Source of the DNA: Pseudomonas sp. S37
Lineage (GTDB): Bacteria > Pseudomonadota > Gammaproteobacteria > Pseudomonadales > Pseudomonadaceae
Length of the DNA stretch: 51,723 bases
Direction: 5' to 3'
Assembly (NCBI RefSeq): GCF_016658545.1
Contig: NZ_JACVZC010000030.1
Location: forward strand, 1-51,723
The notes beneath the pieces were generated by a model that saw only the letters and a program-made list of their open reading frames with translations, ran no database searches and had not been told where the DNA came from. Below are positions 10,612 to 19,449 of the stretch, one piece after another. The first letter of the stretch is position 1. Every line of letters begins with the position of its first letter. The translations under genes were made by a program, and so were the position numbers.

Positions 10612-11214
10612 ATGAGCGTACTCGTTGGTAAGAAAGCCCCCGATTTCACCGTCCCGGCCGTGCTGGGCAATGGCGAGATCGTCGACAGCTTCAACCTGGC
10701 CTCGGCCATCAAGGGCAAGTACGGCCTGGTGTTCTTCTACCCGCTGGACTTCACCTTCGTCTGCCCGTCCGAGCTGATTGCCCTGGACAACCGCATTCCT
10801 GACTTCCAGGCGCGCAACGTTGAAGTGATCGGCGTGTCGATCGACTCGCACTTCACCCACAACGCCTGGCGTAACACCCCGGTCAACAACGGCGGTATCG
10901 GCCAGGTGAAATACACCCTGGCTGCCGACATGACCCACGAAATCTGCAAAGCCTACGACGTAGAGTCCGAAGGCGGCGTAGCCTTCCGTGGCGCCTTCCT
11001 GATCGACACCAACGGTGTTGTGCGTTCGCAGATCATCAACGACCTGCCACTGGGCCGTAACATGGACGAGCTGCTGCGCCTGGTCGACGCCCTGCAATTC
11101 CACGAAGAGCACGGCGAAGTCTGCCCTGCCAACTGGAAAAAAGGCGACAAAGGCATGAACGCTTCGCCAGAAGGCGTTGCTGCTTACCTGAGCGAGAACG
11201 CTGGCAAGCTGTAA
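10612..11214 (+). CDS. Typical 2-Cys peroxiredoxin (AhpC/Tsa family)
   Basis: This 200-residue enzyme reduces hydrogen peroxide and organic peroxides. The peroxidatic cysteine is C51 in DFTFVCPSE and the resolving cysteine is C171 in EVCPANW. The start at 10612 is preceded by an AGGAG ribosome site. The C-terminal helix lacks an obvious YF motif of eukaryotic-type sensitive enzymes. No ahpF reductase gene is adjacent, so thioredoxin is the likely donor. It is a single gene ending in a strong terminator. Its position next to bfr and bfd fits defence against iron-catalysed oxidative damage. Confidence 0.93.
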   Translation: MSVLVGKKAPDFTVPAVLGNGEIVDSFNLASAIKGKYGLVFFYPLDFTFVCPSELIALDNRIPDFQARNVEVIGVSIDSHFTHNAWRNTPVNNGGIGQVKYTLAADMTHEICKAYDVESEGGVAFRGAFLIDTNGVVRSQIINDLPLGRNMDELLRLVDALQFHEEHGEVCPANWKKGDKGMNASPEGVAAYLSENAGKL

Positions 11215-11226
11215 TTGCCACGCGCA

Positions 11227-11258
11227 TAAAAAAACCGGCCCTGGTGGCCGGTTTTTTT
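11227..11258 (+). terminator. Terminator of the peroxiredoxin gene
   Basis: An A7 run, the stem accggcc / ggccggt around a short loop, and a T7 run follow directly after the stop codon. This is a classic rho-independent terminator. Confidence 0.9.
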
Positions 11259-11298
11259 GTGCTTGTCATTTGAGGCTTGCAGCGCCTGTTCAGGCCTC

Positions 11299-11380
11299 TT
11301 CGCGGGTAAACCCGCTCCCACAGTGATTGCACAATAGCTGAGGCCAGCAGGGAACCTGTGGGAGCGGGTTTACCCGCGAA
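11299..11380. repeat. REP pair with perfect 25-bp arms
   Basis: Arms at 11299-11323 and 11356-11380 are exact reverse complements (ttcgcgggtaaacccgctcc and onward). The unit matches the P. putida REP class with the core gcgggtttacccgc. It lies between the convergent peroxiredoxin and rnt genes. Confidence 0.9.
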
Positions 11381-11392
11381 TGGTTTAGCAAC

Positions 11393-12067
11393 TCAGTCGT
11401 TGAAGTCGCGCCAGCCGCCCATCTCTTTCCAACGGTTGACGATGCCGCAGAACAGCTCGGCCGTTTTCTCGGTGTCGTAACGCGCCGAGTGCGCCTCACG
11501 CCCGTCGAAGTCGATGTCGGCGCTCTGGCAGGCCCGCGCCAGCACGGTCTGGCCATAGGCCAGGCCGGCCAGGGTGGCAGTGTCGAAGCTGGAGAACGGG
11601 TGGAACGGGTTGCGCTTCAGGTCATTGCGCGCCACGGCGGCATTGAGGAAGCCCAGGTCGAAGCTGCTGTTGTGGCCGACCAGAATCGCCCGCTTGCAGC
11701 CATTGGCCTTGAGCGCCTTGCGCACGCCACGGAAGATGTCGGTCAGCGCGCTTTCCTCACTGACTGCCATGCGCAGCGGGTGGTCCAGCTTGATCCCGGT
11801 GAATTCCAGCGCGGCCTGCTCGATGTTGGCACCCTCGAATGGCTCCACCCGGTGGAAGTAGGTGTGCTCGGGGAACAGGAAGCCTTTCTCGTCCATGCCG
11901 ATGGTGACGGCGGCAATTTCAAGCAAGGCATCAGTGGCGCTGTTGAAGCCACCGGTCTCCACATCCACCACTACCGGCAGGTAGCCACGGAAGCGCTCGG
12001 CCATCGGGTGGCGTGAACCGCTGTTGCCCTGGGTGTCCAGGTCGTCTTCGTAGAGGTCTTCGCTCAC
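11393..12067 (-). CDS. rnt: Ribonuclease T
   Basis: This 224-residue DEDD-family 3'-5' exoribonuclease trims tRNA and other stable RNA ends and turns over the tRNA CCA end. The exonuclease motifs are [10 protein letters not shown] (D35, E37), [10 protein letters not shown] and the [14 protein letters not shown] motif. The GTG at 12067 is chosen because it overlaps the pyrC stop by four bases (GTGA) and gives the usual length; reading further upstream would run into pyrC. Coupled translation after pyrC is therefore likely, an order conserved in Pseudomonas. Confidence 0.94.
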   Translation of the reverse strand: MSEDLYEDDLDTQGNSGSRHPMAERFRGYLPVVVDVETGGFNSATDALLEIAAVTIGMDEKGFLFPEHTYFHRVEPFEGANIEQAALEFTGIKLDHPLRMAVSEESALTDIFRGVRKALKANGCKRAILVGHNSSFDLGFLNAAVARNDLKRNPFHPFSSFDTATLAGLAYGQTVLARACQSADIDFDGREAHSARYDTEKTAELFCGIVNRWKEMGGWRDFND

Positions 12068-13110
12068 GCGTTTTCCTCCAGCAGGCGCCAGCGCAGTTTT
12101 TCCCCGGCGCGCAGCGGAACTACGGTCTGCTCGCCAAATGGCAGGCTGTCCGGAGCGGTCCACTCTTCGCGGACCAGGGTGATGGTGTCGGTGTTGGCCG
12201 GCAGGCCGTAGAAGGCCGGGCCGTGCAGGCTGGCAAAACCTTCCAGCTTGTCCAGCGCGTTACGCTGCTCGAACGCTTCTGCGTACATCTCGATGGCCGC
12301 GTAGGCGGTGTAGCAGCCGGCGCAACCGCAGGCGGCTTCCTTGGCGTGACGGGCGTGCGGCGCCGAGTCGGTGCCGAGGAAGAATTTCGGGTTACCGCTG
12401 GTGGCCGCGTCCAGCAGCGCCACCTGGTGGGTGTTGCGCTTGAGGATCGGCAGGCAGTAGAAGTGCGGGCGAATGCCGCCAACCAGCATGTGGTTGCGGT
12501 TGTACAGCAAGTGCTGGGCGGTGATGGTCGCGCCGACATTGGCCGGAGCCTCGGTCACGAACTGCGCAGCATCGCTGGTGGTGATGTGTTCGAACACCAC
12601 CTTCAGCGTCGGGAAGCGCTCGACCACACGGCGCATATGTTCGTCGATGAAGCGCTTCTCGCGGTCGAACACGTCGATCTCGCTGCGCGTCACTTCACCA
12701 TGCACCAGCAGAGGCATACCAACTTGCGCCAGTGCCTCGATGGCCGGGAAGATGTTGTCGATACTGGTCACGCCCGAATCGGAGTTGGTCGTGGCGCCGG
12801 CCGGGTACAGCTTGGCGGCGTAAACGAAGCCGCTGGCCTTGGCCGCGCGGACGTCCTCGGGGCTGGTGCGGTCGGTGAGGTACAGCACCATCAGCGGCTC
12901 GAAACGGCTGCCGGCCGGGCGGGCGGCGAGGATGCGCTCACGGTAGGCGCCGGCTTCGGCGGCATTGCGCACCGGTGGCACCAGGTTGGGCATGATGATG
13001 GCACGGGCGAAGGTGCGCGCCACGTCGGCAACGGTGTGGGGCAGGACGGCACCATCGCGCAGATGGATGTGCCAGTCGTCGGGGCGCAGGAGGGTCAGGC
13101 GATCGGACAT
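12064..13110 (-). CDS. pyrC: Dihydroorotase (class II, PyrC)
   Basis: This 348-residue zinc amidohydrolase cyclises carbamoyl aspartate to dihydroorotate in pyrimidine biosynthesis. The metal motif WHIHLRDG is at the N-terminus, the carbamylated lysine lies in [12 protein letters not shown], and later metal ligands are in LLVHGEV and FEHITT. Length matches the homodimeric E. coli type rather than the PyrX/PyrC-prime type. The start at 13110 begins with [13 protein letters not shown]; the nine-residue upstream extension is not conserved. It forms an operon with rnt. Confidence 0.96.
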   Translation of the reverse strand: MSDRLTLLRPDDWHIHLRDGAVLPHTVADVARTFARAIIMPNLVPPVRNAAEAGAYRERILAARPAGSRFEPLMVLYLTDRTSPEDVRAAKASGFVYAAKLYPAGATTNSDSGVTSIDNIFPAIEALAQVGMPLLVHGEVTRSEIDVFDREKRFIDEHMRRVVERFPTLKVVFEHITTSDAAQFVTEAPANVGATITAQHLLYNRNHMLVGGIRPHFYCLPILKRNTHQVALLDAATSGNPKFFLGTDSAPHARHAKEAACGCAGCYTAYAAIEMYAEAFEQRNALDKLEGFASLHGPAFYGLPANTDTITLVREEWTAPDSLPFGEQTVVPLRAGEKLRWRLLEENA

Positions 13111-13240
13111 TGGGGATTCCAGGCGGGTCGAACTCAAGCGCCAATACTACCGGAAAACCCAAGGGCGAGTGCGGCTATCAAGTTTTCCGGGCGGCGTCCG
13201 ATAGCCTGCAGGTAAGCCGTCAGAATTTGTGGAGCCGCCT

Positions 13241-14233
13241 GTGCGCCAGCGTTACCTAGCCCTGTTGACCCTGTTCGCCAGCCTGCCGGCCGGTGCACTG
13301 ACTTTCCAGACGCGCATGGAGAACATTGCCTGGAAAGTCGAGGGTGACCAGTTCGAATGCCGCCTGATCCAGCCGATCGACGGTTTCGGTAGTGGTGAGT
13401 TCGTGCGCCGGGCGGGCGAGCAGCCGGTGTTCCAGCTGCGCTCGGCCAGCAATGTGCTGGGGGGCGGCAGCGCCAGCCTGCTGGCGGCAGCAGCGCCTTG
13501 GCAGCCTGGGCGTGGCGATATCAACCTGGGCAGCGTGCGCCTGGCCCGCACCGGTGTGCTGTTCAGCTCGTCCCAAGGCCAGGCCAGCCGCCTGATCAAT
13601 GGCTTGCTCGATGGCCGCAGCACGGTGGTGCGCAACTACACCGGCGAGGCAGGCAGGCCGATGGAAGTCCGGGTGTTGCCGGTCAGCTTCGCCAAGGCCT
13701 ACAGCGACTACCAGGTGTGTGCCGCCAAGCTGCTGCCGATGAACTACGACCAGGTACGCCAGACCCAGGTCGGCTTCCCGGGGGGCGGAATCGAGCTGGA
13801 TGACGCGGCCAAGGCAAGGCTGGACGTGATCCTTGATTACATGAAGGCCGACCCGACGGTTAACCATATCGAGCTTAATGGCCATTCCGACAACAGTGGT
13901 AACCGGCTGACCAACCGCGACCTGTCGCGCCGCCGAGCGTTGTCGGTAGCCGATTACCTCAAGGCTCATGGGGTGGCGGACGAGCAGATTACCGTGCGCT
14001 TCCATGGTGAGCGGTATCCGTTGGCGAAGAACAACAGTGCGGCGAACCGGGCGCGGAATCGGCGGGTGAATATTGAGCTGGAGCGGGTGGTGGTGGCGCA
14101 GAAACCGGTGGAGCAGGCGGCGCCGGCTGTGGCTCCGGTGCCAGCGGCTGCTCCAGCGGCAGCTCCAGCTCCAGGTCCAGCCGGTTCGCAAGCTGCTCCG
14201 ACCTCGGGCGTGCCGGGGGCGAAGGCGCCCTGA
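13241..14233 (+). CDS. motY: Flagellar T-ring protein MotY (OmpA-domain)
   Basis: This 330-residue exported protein is the expected MotY of the polar flagellum, which anchors stator complexes around the basal body. A GTG start at 13241 with GGAG six bases upstream gives a clean signal peptide (MRQRYLALLTLFASLPAGA), so I prefer it to the GTG at 13229. The N-terminal domain resembles MotY. The C-terminal OmpA-like peptidoglycan-binding domain (about residues 180-285) contains the NGHSDNSG and NRARNRRVNI motifs. The last ~40 residues are an alanine/proline-rich tail of unknown role. Position between pyrC-rnt and argG matches motY in other pseudomonads. Confidence 0.88.
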   Translation: MRQRYLALLTLFASLPAGALTFQTRMENIAWKVEGDQFECRLIQPIDGFGSGEFVRRAGEQPVFQLRSASNVLGGGSASLLAAAAPWQPGRGDINLGSVRLARTGVLFSSSQGQASRLINGLLDGRSTVVRNYTGEAGRPMEVRVLPVSFAKAYSDYQVCAAKLLPMNYDQVRQTQVGFPGGGIELDDAAKARLDVILDYMKADPTVNHIELNGHSDNSGNRLTNRDLSRRRALSVADYLKAHGVADEQITVRFHGERYPLAKNNSAANRARNRRVNIELERVVVAQKPVEQAAPAVAPVPAAAPAAAPAPGPAGSQAAPTSGVPGAKAP

Positions 14234-14258
14234 GGTCTGGTTGGTTTGTTTGTTGGTG

Positions 14259-14463
14259 GTGCATGCCTTGAGGTTGCATCAAGGCGAACAGGTGTTTGCC
14301 ACAACATTTTCAGCGCCTGTGAAATCGAGCGCCGCAGGTGTTCACCGAAACATTTTCAGCGCCTATGAAAATGTTTCGGTGAACATCTGCGGCGCTCGAT
14401 TTCACAGGCGCTGAAAATGTTGCGGTGAACCCTGTTGCCCTGATGCAACCTCAACACATGCAC
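14259..14463. repeat. ~205-bp near-perfect inverted repeat (long hairpin)
   Basis: Core arms of 56 bases at 14302-14357 and 14367-14422 are reverse complements with one mismatch, around a 9-base loop (agcgcctat). The symmetry continues outward with a few differences to about 14259 and 14463 (gttgcatca / tgatgcaac). The arms contain the same ggcgctcgat...caggcgctgaaaatg unit as the tandem repeat at 37-171. It occupies most of the 361-bp motY-argG gap; the argG promoter must lie in the remaining 130 bp. Confidence 0.9.
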
Positions 14464-14594
14464 TTCCCCCGACCGCCCGTCGCCCCTACGAAAGTTCTTG
14501 TCGCTTTGTCGTCAGAAGCTGTCGCCCCACTGTAAATTTATCCGCAACGTCGTTAGAATCGATCCCTTTCCGTACAACCCCGTGGAGTGATGGC

Positions 14595-15812
14595 ATGGCG
14601 GACGTAAAAAAGGTCGTACTGGCGTATTCCGGCGGCCTTGATACTTCGGTGATTCTCAAGTGGCTGCAGGATACCTACAACTGCGAAGTGGTGACCTTCA
14701 CCGCTGACCTGGGTCAGGGCGAAGAGGTCGAGCCGGCCCGTGCCAAGGCCCAGGCAATGGGCGTTAAAGAGATCTACATCGACGACCTGCGCGAAGAATT
14801 CGTGCGTGATTTCGTGTTCCCGATGTTCCGCGCCAACACCGTCTACGAAGGCGAGTACCTGCTGGGTACTTCCATCGCCCGTCCGCTGATCGCCAAGCGC
14901 CTGATTGAAATCGCCAATGAAACCGGCGCTGATGCCATTTCCCATGGTGCCACCGGCAAAGGCAACGACCAGGTGCGCTTCGAGCTGGGCGCCTACGCCC
15001 TGAAGCCAGGCGTGAAAGTGATCGCGCCATGGCGTGAGTGGGACCTGCTGTCCCGCGAAAAGCTGATGGACTATGCCGAGAAGCACGGTATTCCGATCGA
15101 GCGCCACGGCAAGAAGAAGTCGCCGTACTCGATGGACGCCAACCTGCTGCACATTTCCTACGAAGGCGGTGTCCTGGAAGATACCTGGACCGAGCACGAA
15201 GAAGACATGTGGAAGTGGAGCGTCTCGCCTGAGAACGCCCCGGACCAGGCCACCTACATCGAGCTCACCTACCGCAACGGTGACATCGTTGCCATCGATG
15301 GCGTAGAGAAGTCCCCGGCCACCGTCCTGGCCGACCTGAACCGCATCGGTGGTGCTAACGGCATCGGCCGCCTGGATATCGTCGAAAACCGTTACGTCGG
15401 CATGAAGTCGCGTGGCTGCTACGAAACTCCAGGCGGTACCATCATGCTCAAGGCACACCGTGCCATCGAGTCGATCACCCTGGACCGTGAAGTCGCTCAC
15501 CTGAAAGATGAGCTGATGCCGAAGTACGCCAGCCTGATCTACACCGGCTACTGGTGGAGCCCGGAGCGCGTGATGCTGCAGCAGATGATCGATGCTTCGC
15601 AGGTCAACGTGAATGGCGTGGTGCGCCTGAAACTGTACAAGGGCAATGTCACCGTGGTCGGCCGCAAGTCGGACGATTCGCTGTTCGATGCCAACATCGC
15701 TACCTTCGAAGAAGATGGCGGCGCCTACAACCAGGCAGACGCGGCTGGCTTCATCAAGCTCAACGCTCTGCGTATGCGCATTGCTGCCAACAAGGGCCGT
15801 TCGCTGCTCTGA
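14595..15812 (+). CDS. argG: Argininosuccinate synthase
   Basis: This 405-residue enzyme joins citrulline and aspartate with ATP in arginine biosynthesis, two genes after ornithine carbamoyltransferase in the pathway. The PP-loop [12 protein letters not shown] is at residues 8-19, and [12 protein letters not shown] and the SPYSMDANL region are present. Length is normal for the class. A GGAG-type ribosome site precedes the ATG. It is a single gene closed by a strong terminator. Confidence 0.97.
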   Translation: MADVKKVVLAYSGGLDTSVILKWLQDTYNCEVVTFTADLGQGEEVEPARAKAQAMGVKEIYIDDLREEFVRDFVFPMFRANTVYEGEYLLGTSIARPLIAKRLIEIANETGADAISHGATGKGNDQVRFELGAYALKPGVKVIAPWREWDLLSREKLMDYAEKHGIPIERHGKKKSPYSMDANLLHISYEGGVLEDTWTEHEEDMWKWSVSPENAPDQATYIELTYRNGDIVAIDGVEKSPATVLADLNRIGGANGIGRLDIVENRYVGMKSRGCYETPGGTIMLKAHRAIESITLDREVAHLKDELMPKYASLIYTGYWWSPERVMLQQMIDASQVNVNGVVRLKLYKGNVTVVGRKSDDSLFDANIATFEEDGGAYNQADAAGFIKLNALRMRIAANKGRSLL

Positions 15813-15828
15813 TTGCTGGTTTGTGCAA

Positions 15829-15858
15829 TAAAAAACCCGGCGCATGCCGGGTTTTTTA
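15829..15858 (+). terminator. Terminator of argG
   Basis: An A6 run, the stem acccggc / gccgggt around gcat, and a T6 run follow the argG stop. It can also serve the convergent membrane-protein gene. Confidence 0.9.
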
Positions 15859-15882
15859 TTGCCTGCTTGAAATCAAAGGCGT

Positions 15883-16356
15883 TCAACTGGACTGGGTGAT
15901 GCCATCGCTCTCAAGAGCACTGATCGACAACTGCGCACATTGACGTTTCTCCAGGTTGCAAAATCGCCAGATACGCGAGGGCACGGGCGGTTGGGCAAGC
16001 GCAAGCAAGAGCTGCTTTTCCATCATGCGATAGGCGTCGGGGCCAGAGAACATGAAGGTGACGGGGTCGCCCGACAGCCCCGCGTGGGCCATGTCAGGAG
16101 TGGCCACACTGTTCGGGGTTGTCGCACCGTCATCTGCCGTTTCGCCCGGTGCTGGGCTGTAGAACGACTTGTAATTGAAGTTGAGTGTAAGAAAAAACAG
16201 CGCTGTAAGGAAAAACGGAAAGCCTACCAGGAACCAGGTGTAGAGCTTTTGGCTGGACTCACTGAGAAACGGCAGTGTGGCAAGGGCGGAGGCTTCGATA
16301 ATCCCCGCGAAGATGGCAATGATCGTCAGCGGGGCAACAGGTTGTGCTTGGGTCAT
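15883..16356 (-). CDS. Small two-helix membrane protein of unknown function
   Basis: I do not recognise this 157-residue protein. Two hydrophobic segments (about residues 9-32 and 40-60) near the N-terminus suggest a membrane hairpin. A soluble C-terminal region follows with the motif GDPVTFMFSGPDAYRMMEK and two cysteines near residue 135. The ATG at 16356 is preferred because a GGAG lies at good distance before it; the ATG at 16365 is possible and would add three residues. It converges with argG and is divergent from the response-regulator gene. Confidence 0.65.
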   Translation of the reverse strand: MTQAQPVAPLTIIAIFAGIIEASALATLPFLSESSQKLYTWFLVGFPFFLTALFFLTLNFNYKSFYSPAPGETADDGATTPNSVATPDMAHAGLSGDPVTFMFSGPDAYRMMEKQLLLALAQPPVPSRIWRFCNLEKRQCAQLSISALESDGITQSS

Positions 16357-16365
16357 GGGGGCCAT

Positions 16366-16725
16366 CTCCAGCGGTTTTGCCCATCTTTACCCTACAACGG
16401 TACTCAACTAAAACTGGACTGCTTTCCAGGTGAGGAGTAACCGCCAGTAAATCATGTGGCCTTGCCTTTTCAACCCGCTTGAGTCGGACATTTCTGCAAC
16501 TGACGTTCATTTATCAACTGGCGACCTTTCGCAGGCAAGTGATACCGTGAATTCGGTAATAAAGAAGTGACTTGTTACAACGATAGTAATGATGCGTAGG
16601 AAATTTCTGCAAATGTTGTAGGTTTTGTCTGCGTATGAGTTTCGTCGGCAAATCGCCGCGCCAGCGGGCCTTCTGTCGGTTATCTTGGCGGGCCAAGGCC
16701 ACAACAATGAATGAATGGATATCGC
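16366..16725. other. 360-bp divergent intergenic region
   Basis: This AT-richer stretch separates the small membrane-protein gene from the response-regulator gene. A ten-base direct repeat, atttctgcaa, occurs at 16490-16499 and 16603-16612. I cannot place a convincing promoter pair and see no RNA gene. Confidence 0.5.
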
Positions 16726-17349
16726 ATGAATAAAGTGCTTATCGTGGATGATCATCCGGTCATACGCCTTGCCGTACGCATGCTGATGGAGCGGCATGGG
16801 TATGACGTCGTGGCGGAGACCGACAACGGGGTGGCGGCGCTGCAGCTGACACGGCAACACCTGCCGGATATTGTGGTACTGGATATCGGTATCCCGAAAC
16901 TGGATGGCCTGGAGGTGATTGCCCGCATGGCAGCGTTCAGCCCGCGCAGCAAGGTACTGGTGCTGACATCTCAGGCCCCGGGCAACTTTTCGATGCGCTG
17001 CATGCAGGCGGGGGCGGCGGGTTACGTGTGCAAGCAGCAGGAACTTACCGAGCTGCTGAGTGCAATCAAGGCAGTGTTGTCGGGTTACAGCTACTTCCCC
17101 AACCAGGCCATGCATGCGTCACGCGGCAGGAACGCAGGTAGCGAAGTGGATATGGTCAACCGCCTTTCGGCACGGGAAATGACGGTACTGCAACAACTGG
17201 CGCGCGGGCGTTCGAACAAGGAAATAGCCGACAGCATGTACCTCAGTAACAAGACGGTGAGTACCTACAAGTCGCGCCTGTTGCTCAAACTCAATGCGCG
17301 GTCGCTGGTCGACCTGATCGAGCTGGCACAACGACAAGGCCTGAGCTGA
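16726..17349 (+). CDS. LuxR/NarL-family response regulator (orphan)
   Basis: This 207-residue regulator has an N-terminal receiver domain with acidic pair D8-D9, phospho-acceptor D53 in VLDIGIP and the conserved lysine in GYVCKQ. The C-terminal LuxR-type helix-turn-helix holds LSAREMTVLQQLARG and NKEIADSMYLSNKTVSTYK. The sequence is closest in feel to BvgA/EvgA-type regulators. The ATG at 16726 places the receiver directly at the N-terminus; the ATG at 16711 would add five residues. No histidine kinase gene is near, so the partner sensor is elsewhere and the target genes are unknown. Confidence 0.88.
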   Translation: MNKVLIVDDHPVIRLAVRMLMERHGYDVVAETDNGVAALQLTRQHLPDIVVLDIGIPKLDGLEVIARMAAFSPRSKVLVLTSQAPGNFSMRCMQAGAAGYVCKQQELTELLSAIKAVLSGYSYFPNQAMHASRGRNAGSEVDMVNRLSAREMTVLQQLARGRSNKEIADSMYLSNKTVSTYKSRLLLKLNARSLVDLIELAQRQGLS

Positions 17350-17405
17350 GCGCCAAGCCTTGTAGCCTCCGCGCAGGGGGCTTAGCCCAGATAACGGGGT
17401 GAGCG

Positions 17406-17582
17406 TTACAGGTCGTAGTCGAAGTCGGCCAGCTGCTTCTGCAGGCGCCGTTCTTCCAGCATGTTGTCGATGGTGCGGCGTTTGCTCAGGTTGGTCTTTG
17501 CGGTTTCTACCTGGGGCTCTGCGTCATCGTCTGCGGCAACAAAATCATCTTCGATCGACAGGTCGTCTTTATCGGTACTCAT
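17406..17582 (-). CDS. PA3496-family small protein
   Basis: This 58-residue acidic protein matches the PA3496 family of pseudomonads, whose function is only tentatively linked to the envelope. The N-terminal half is rich in aspartate and glutamate. The C-terminal half carries the conserved block SKRRTIDNMLEERRLQKQL. The start at 17582 removes a four-residue extension. It lies just downstream of nth in transcription order, with a gap of about 100 bp, as in P. aeruginosa. Confidence 0.8.
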   Translation of the reverse strand: MSTDKDDLSIEDDFVAADDDAEPQVETAKTNLSKRRTIDNMLEERRLQKQLADFDYDL

Positions 17583-17686
17583 GAGTCGCTCCAAGGCAAG
17601 GGGCCATTGGCCGTCCTTATAACCAGAAAGCAGACGCTGGTAAAAAAGATTTTTTCAATCGCGCAGAGCGGTTTTCAGCTATCGCC

Positions 17687-18325
17687 TCAATCATCGGAGG
17701 TTTTGTGCTTGTACTCGCACAAATCTTCGATCCTGCAGCTGCCGCACCTTGGCTTGCGTGCTTGGCACACATAGCGCCCGTGCAGGATCAGCCAGTGGTG
17801 GGCGTCTAGCAGGTAGTCTTTTGGTACGAACTTGACCAGTTTCTTTTCCACTTCCAGTACTGTTTTGCCGGGCGCGATGCCTGTGCGGTTACTCACCCTG
17901 AAGATATGCGTATCCACCGCCATGGTCGGTTGGCGGAACGCTGTATTGAGCACCACATTGGCAGTCTTGCGACCAACACCCGGCAGCGCCTCCAGGGCTT
18001 CGCGGGTTTGTGGCACCTGGCTGTCGTGCAGCTCGATCAACAACCGGCAGGCTTCGATGACGTTTTTGGCCTTGCTGTTGTACAGGCCGATGGTCTTGAT
18101 GTACTCGCTAAGGCCTTCGACACCCAGGGCATAGATAGCCTCCGGGGTATTGGCGACGGGGAACAGGCGGGCGGTGGCCTTGTTGACCCCGACGTCGGTG
18201 GATTGCGCGGACAGTGTGACCGCCACCAGCAGTTCGAACGGTGTGGTGTAGGCCAGTTCAGTCTTGGGGTCGGGGTTGTCTTCATGCAGCCTGCGAAAAA
18301 TCTCCAGGCGTTTGGCGGCATTCAT
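17687..18325 (-). CDS. nth: Endonuclease III (DNA glycosylase/AP lyase)
   Basis: This 212-residue base-excision repair enzyme removes oxidised pyrimidines and cleaves abasic sites. The helix-hairpin-helix LPGVGRKTANVVL contains the catalytic lysine, the catalytic aspartate lies in VDTHIFRV, and four C-terminal cysteines in the Cx6Cx2Cx5C spacing bind a [4Fe-4S] cluster. The start at 18325 is four bases after the rnfE stop, so nth is the last gene of the rnfA-D-G-E operon, an arrangement shared with other gammaproteobacteria. Confidence 0.96.
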   Translation of the reverse strand: MNAAKRLEIFRRLHEDNPDPKTELAYTTPFELLVAVTLSAQSTDVGVNKATARLFPVANTPEAIYALGVEGLSEYIKTIGLYNSKAKNVIEACRLLIELHDSQVPQTREALEALPGVGRKTANVVLNTAFRQPTMAVDTHIFRVSNRTGIAPGKTVLEVEKKLVKFVPKDYLLDAHHWLILHGRYVCQARKPRCGSCRIEDLCEYKHKTSDD

Positions 18326-18329
18326 GAAA

Positions 18330-18854
18330 TCAGAGCTTTCCTTGACGACGTGGGTGGGCAGGGCCCGGACGCAGGCGATTGTACAAGGCCAACAGCAGTC
18401 CGAGCAGTAGCAGCGCACCGGGCGCAAGGCTGGCCAGGTGCAGGCCGGCAATCTCGCCTAGCCATTGGCGGCTGGCACCGAGCAGCAGGCAGCTTGCAAA
18501 AAAGGCGCAAAGGTATCCTGCAAGCAGGCGCCAGCGGCCTTGGCGGGGCAGCAAGTGGTCGCAGGCAAGGCATTGCAGGCACAACAATGCGGGGTAGTGG
18601 CCAAGGGCAAGCGCCATAGGCAACCACCAGGCATGCAGGGCCATTTGCAAGCAGCTGGCCAGGGCTGCTAGCAGTATCAGGCTGGCCAGCACATAGGCCC
18701 AACTGGCCAGGCGCTGACGCAGGGACGCCAGTAACAGTTGGTGCAGGCCGACTGTGACTAGCGCACACAGGCCGATGGTGGCGCCCTCACGCACCGTGCG
18801 GGTGGCACCCAGCAGGGGGATCAGGCTAGCTGCCAGCAGGTAGAACCTATTCAT
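18330..18854 (-). CDS. rnfE: RnfE-like membrane subunit (short, divergent)
   Basis: This 174-residue, very hydrophobic protein occupies the rnfE position and shows weak RnfE/NqrD similarity (IPLLGATRTVREG in place of the usual LCPLLAVT-type motif, and a later PALLCLQC region). It is about 50 residues shorter than typical RnfE. The first conserved cysteine, thought to help bind a [2Fe-2S] cluster in the membrane, appears replaced by isoleucine, while a cysteine remains at the second site. It overlaps rnfG by 8 bp. The identity rests on position plus weak similarity. Confidence 0.7.
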   Translation of the reverse strand: MNRFYLLAASLIPLLGATRTVREGATIGLCALVTVGLHQLLLASLRQRLASWAYVLASLILLAALASCLQMALHAWWLPMALALGHYPALLCLQCLACDHLLPRQGRWRLLAGYLCAFFASCLLLGASRQWLGEIAGLHLASLAPGALLLLGLLLALYNRLRPGPAHPRRQGKL

Positions 18855-19449
18855 GTGCGCTGCCTTCCAGCAGTACGCTGCGTTGCTCATCAAAATAGCC
18901 CAGCGCCTCCTGCAAGGCGGTGATGACGGCGCGCGAGGTCACGGTTGCGCCGGCCAACTGGTCAAAGTCACCCTGGTCTCGCTTCAGTGCCCAGTGATCA
19001 CCCAACTGATGGTTGGCGAACTGCCCCAGCCATTTCAGTTGCGGGTCACCCAGGCGTGCGCCCAGCCCCGGGCTTTCCTGTTGCTCGACCACTTGGCTGC
19101 CGATCAGTCGACCGTCATTGGCGATGGCGACACTGAGCACGATCGGGCCGCTATAGCCTGGCGTCTGAGTGACCAGAATGATGGCGCTTGGCTTGCCCGC
19201 CAGCGTGGCACGGTAAGCTGCCAGGATACGGCTGTTGGGCCGTTGTGCGGCGGGCCTTGGCAACGGCCTGTCCAGCGGCTGGTTGTCATAACTGCCTGCG
19301 GGCAGCACAGCGAGTCTTTGGCGGCTTTGCAGTTGCGTCTCGGCGCTGGCAATGGCCGGGCTGGTCCATTGCCGCCATGCCAAGGTGGCCGCTATTGCCA
19401 GTACCGCTGTCAGCAGCAGCAGGCCTACATCACGTGTCGGGTGTCTCAT
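18847..19449 (-). CDS. rnfG: RnfG, FMN-binding subunit
   Basis: This 200-residue protein has one N-terminal membrane helix (about residues 8-24) and a periplasmic FMN-binding domain. The flavin attachment motif DQLAGAT near residue 170 fits the ApbE target pattern Dxx(S/A)GAT, so covalent FMN on the threonine is expected. The ATG at 19449 overlaps the rnfD stop by four bases (ATGA), which settles the start against a much longer open frame. In a complete Rnf complex it passes electrons in the ferredoxin:NAD oxidoreductase chain. Confidence 0.87.
   Translation of the reverse strand: MRHPTRDVGLLLLTAVLAIAATLAWRQWTSPAIASAETQLQSRQRLAVLPAGSYDNQPLDRPLPRPAAQRPNSRILAAYRATLAGKPSAIILVTQTPGYSGPIVLSVAIANDGRLIGSQVVEQQESPGLGARLGDPQLKWLGQFANHQLGDHWALKRDQGDFDQLAGATVTSRAVITALQEALGYFDEQRSVLLEGSAHE

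Noticed and set aside
14302..14422. Rho-independent terminator of motY
   Set aside because: The hairpin is much too long and has no T run on either side; kept as a repeat.
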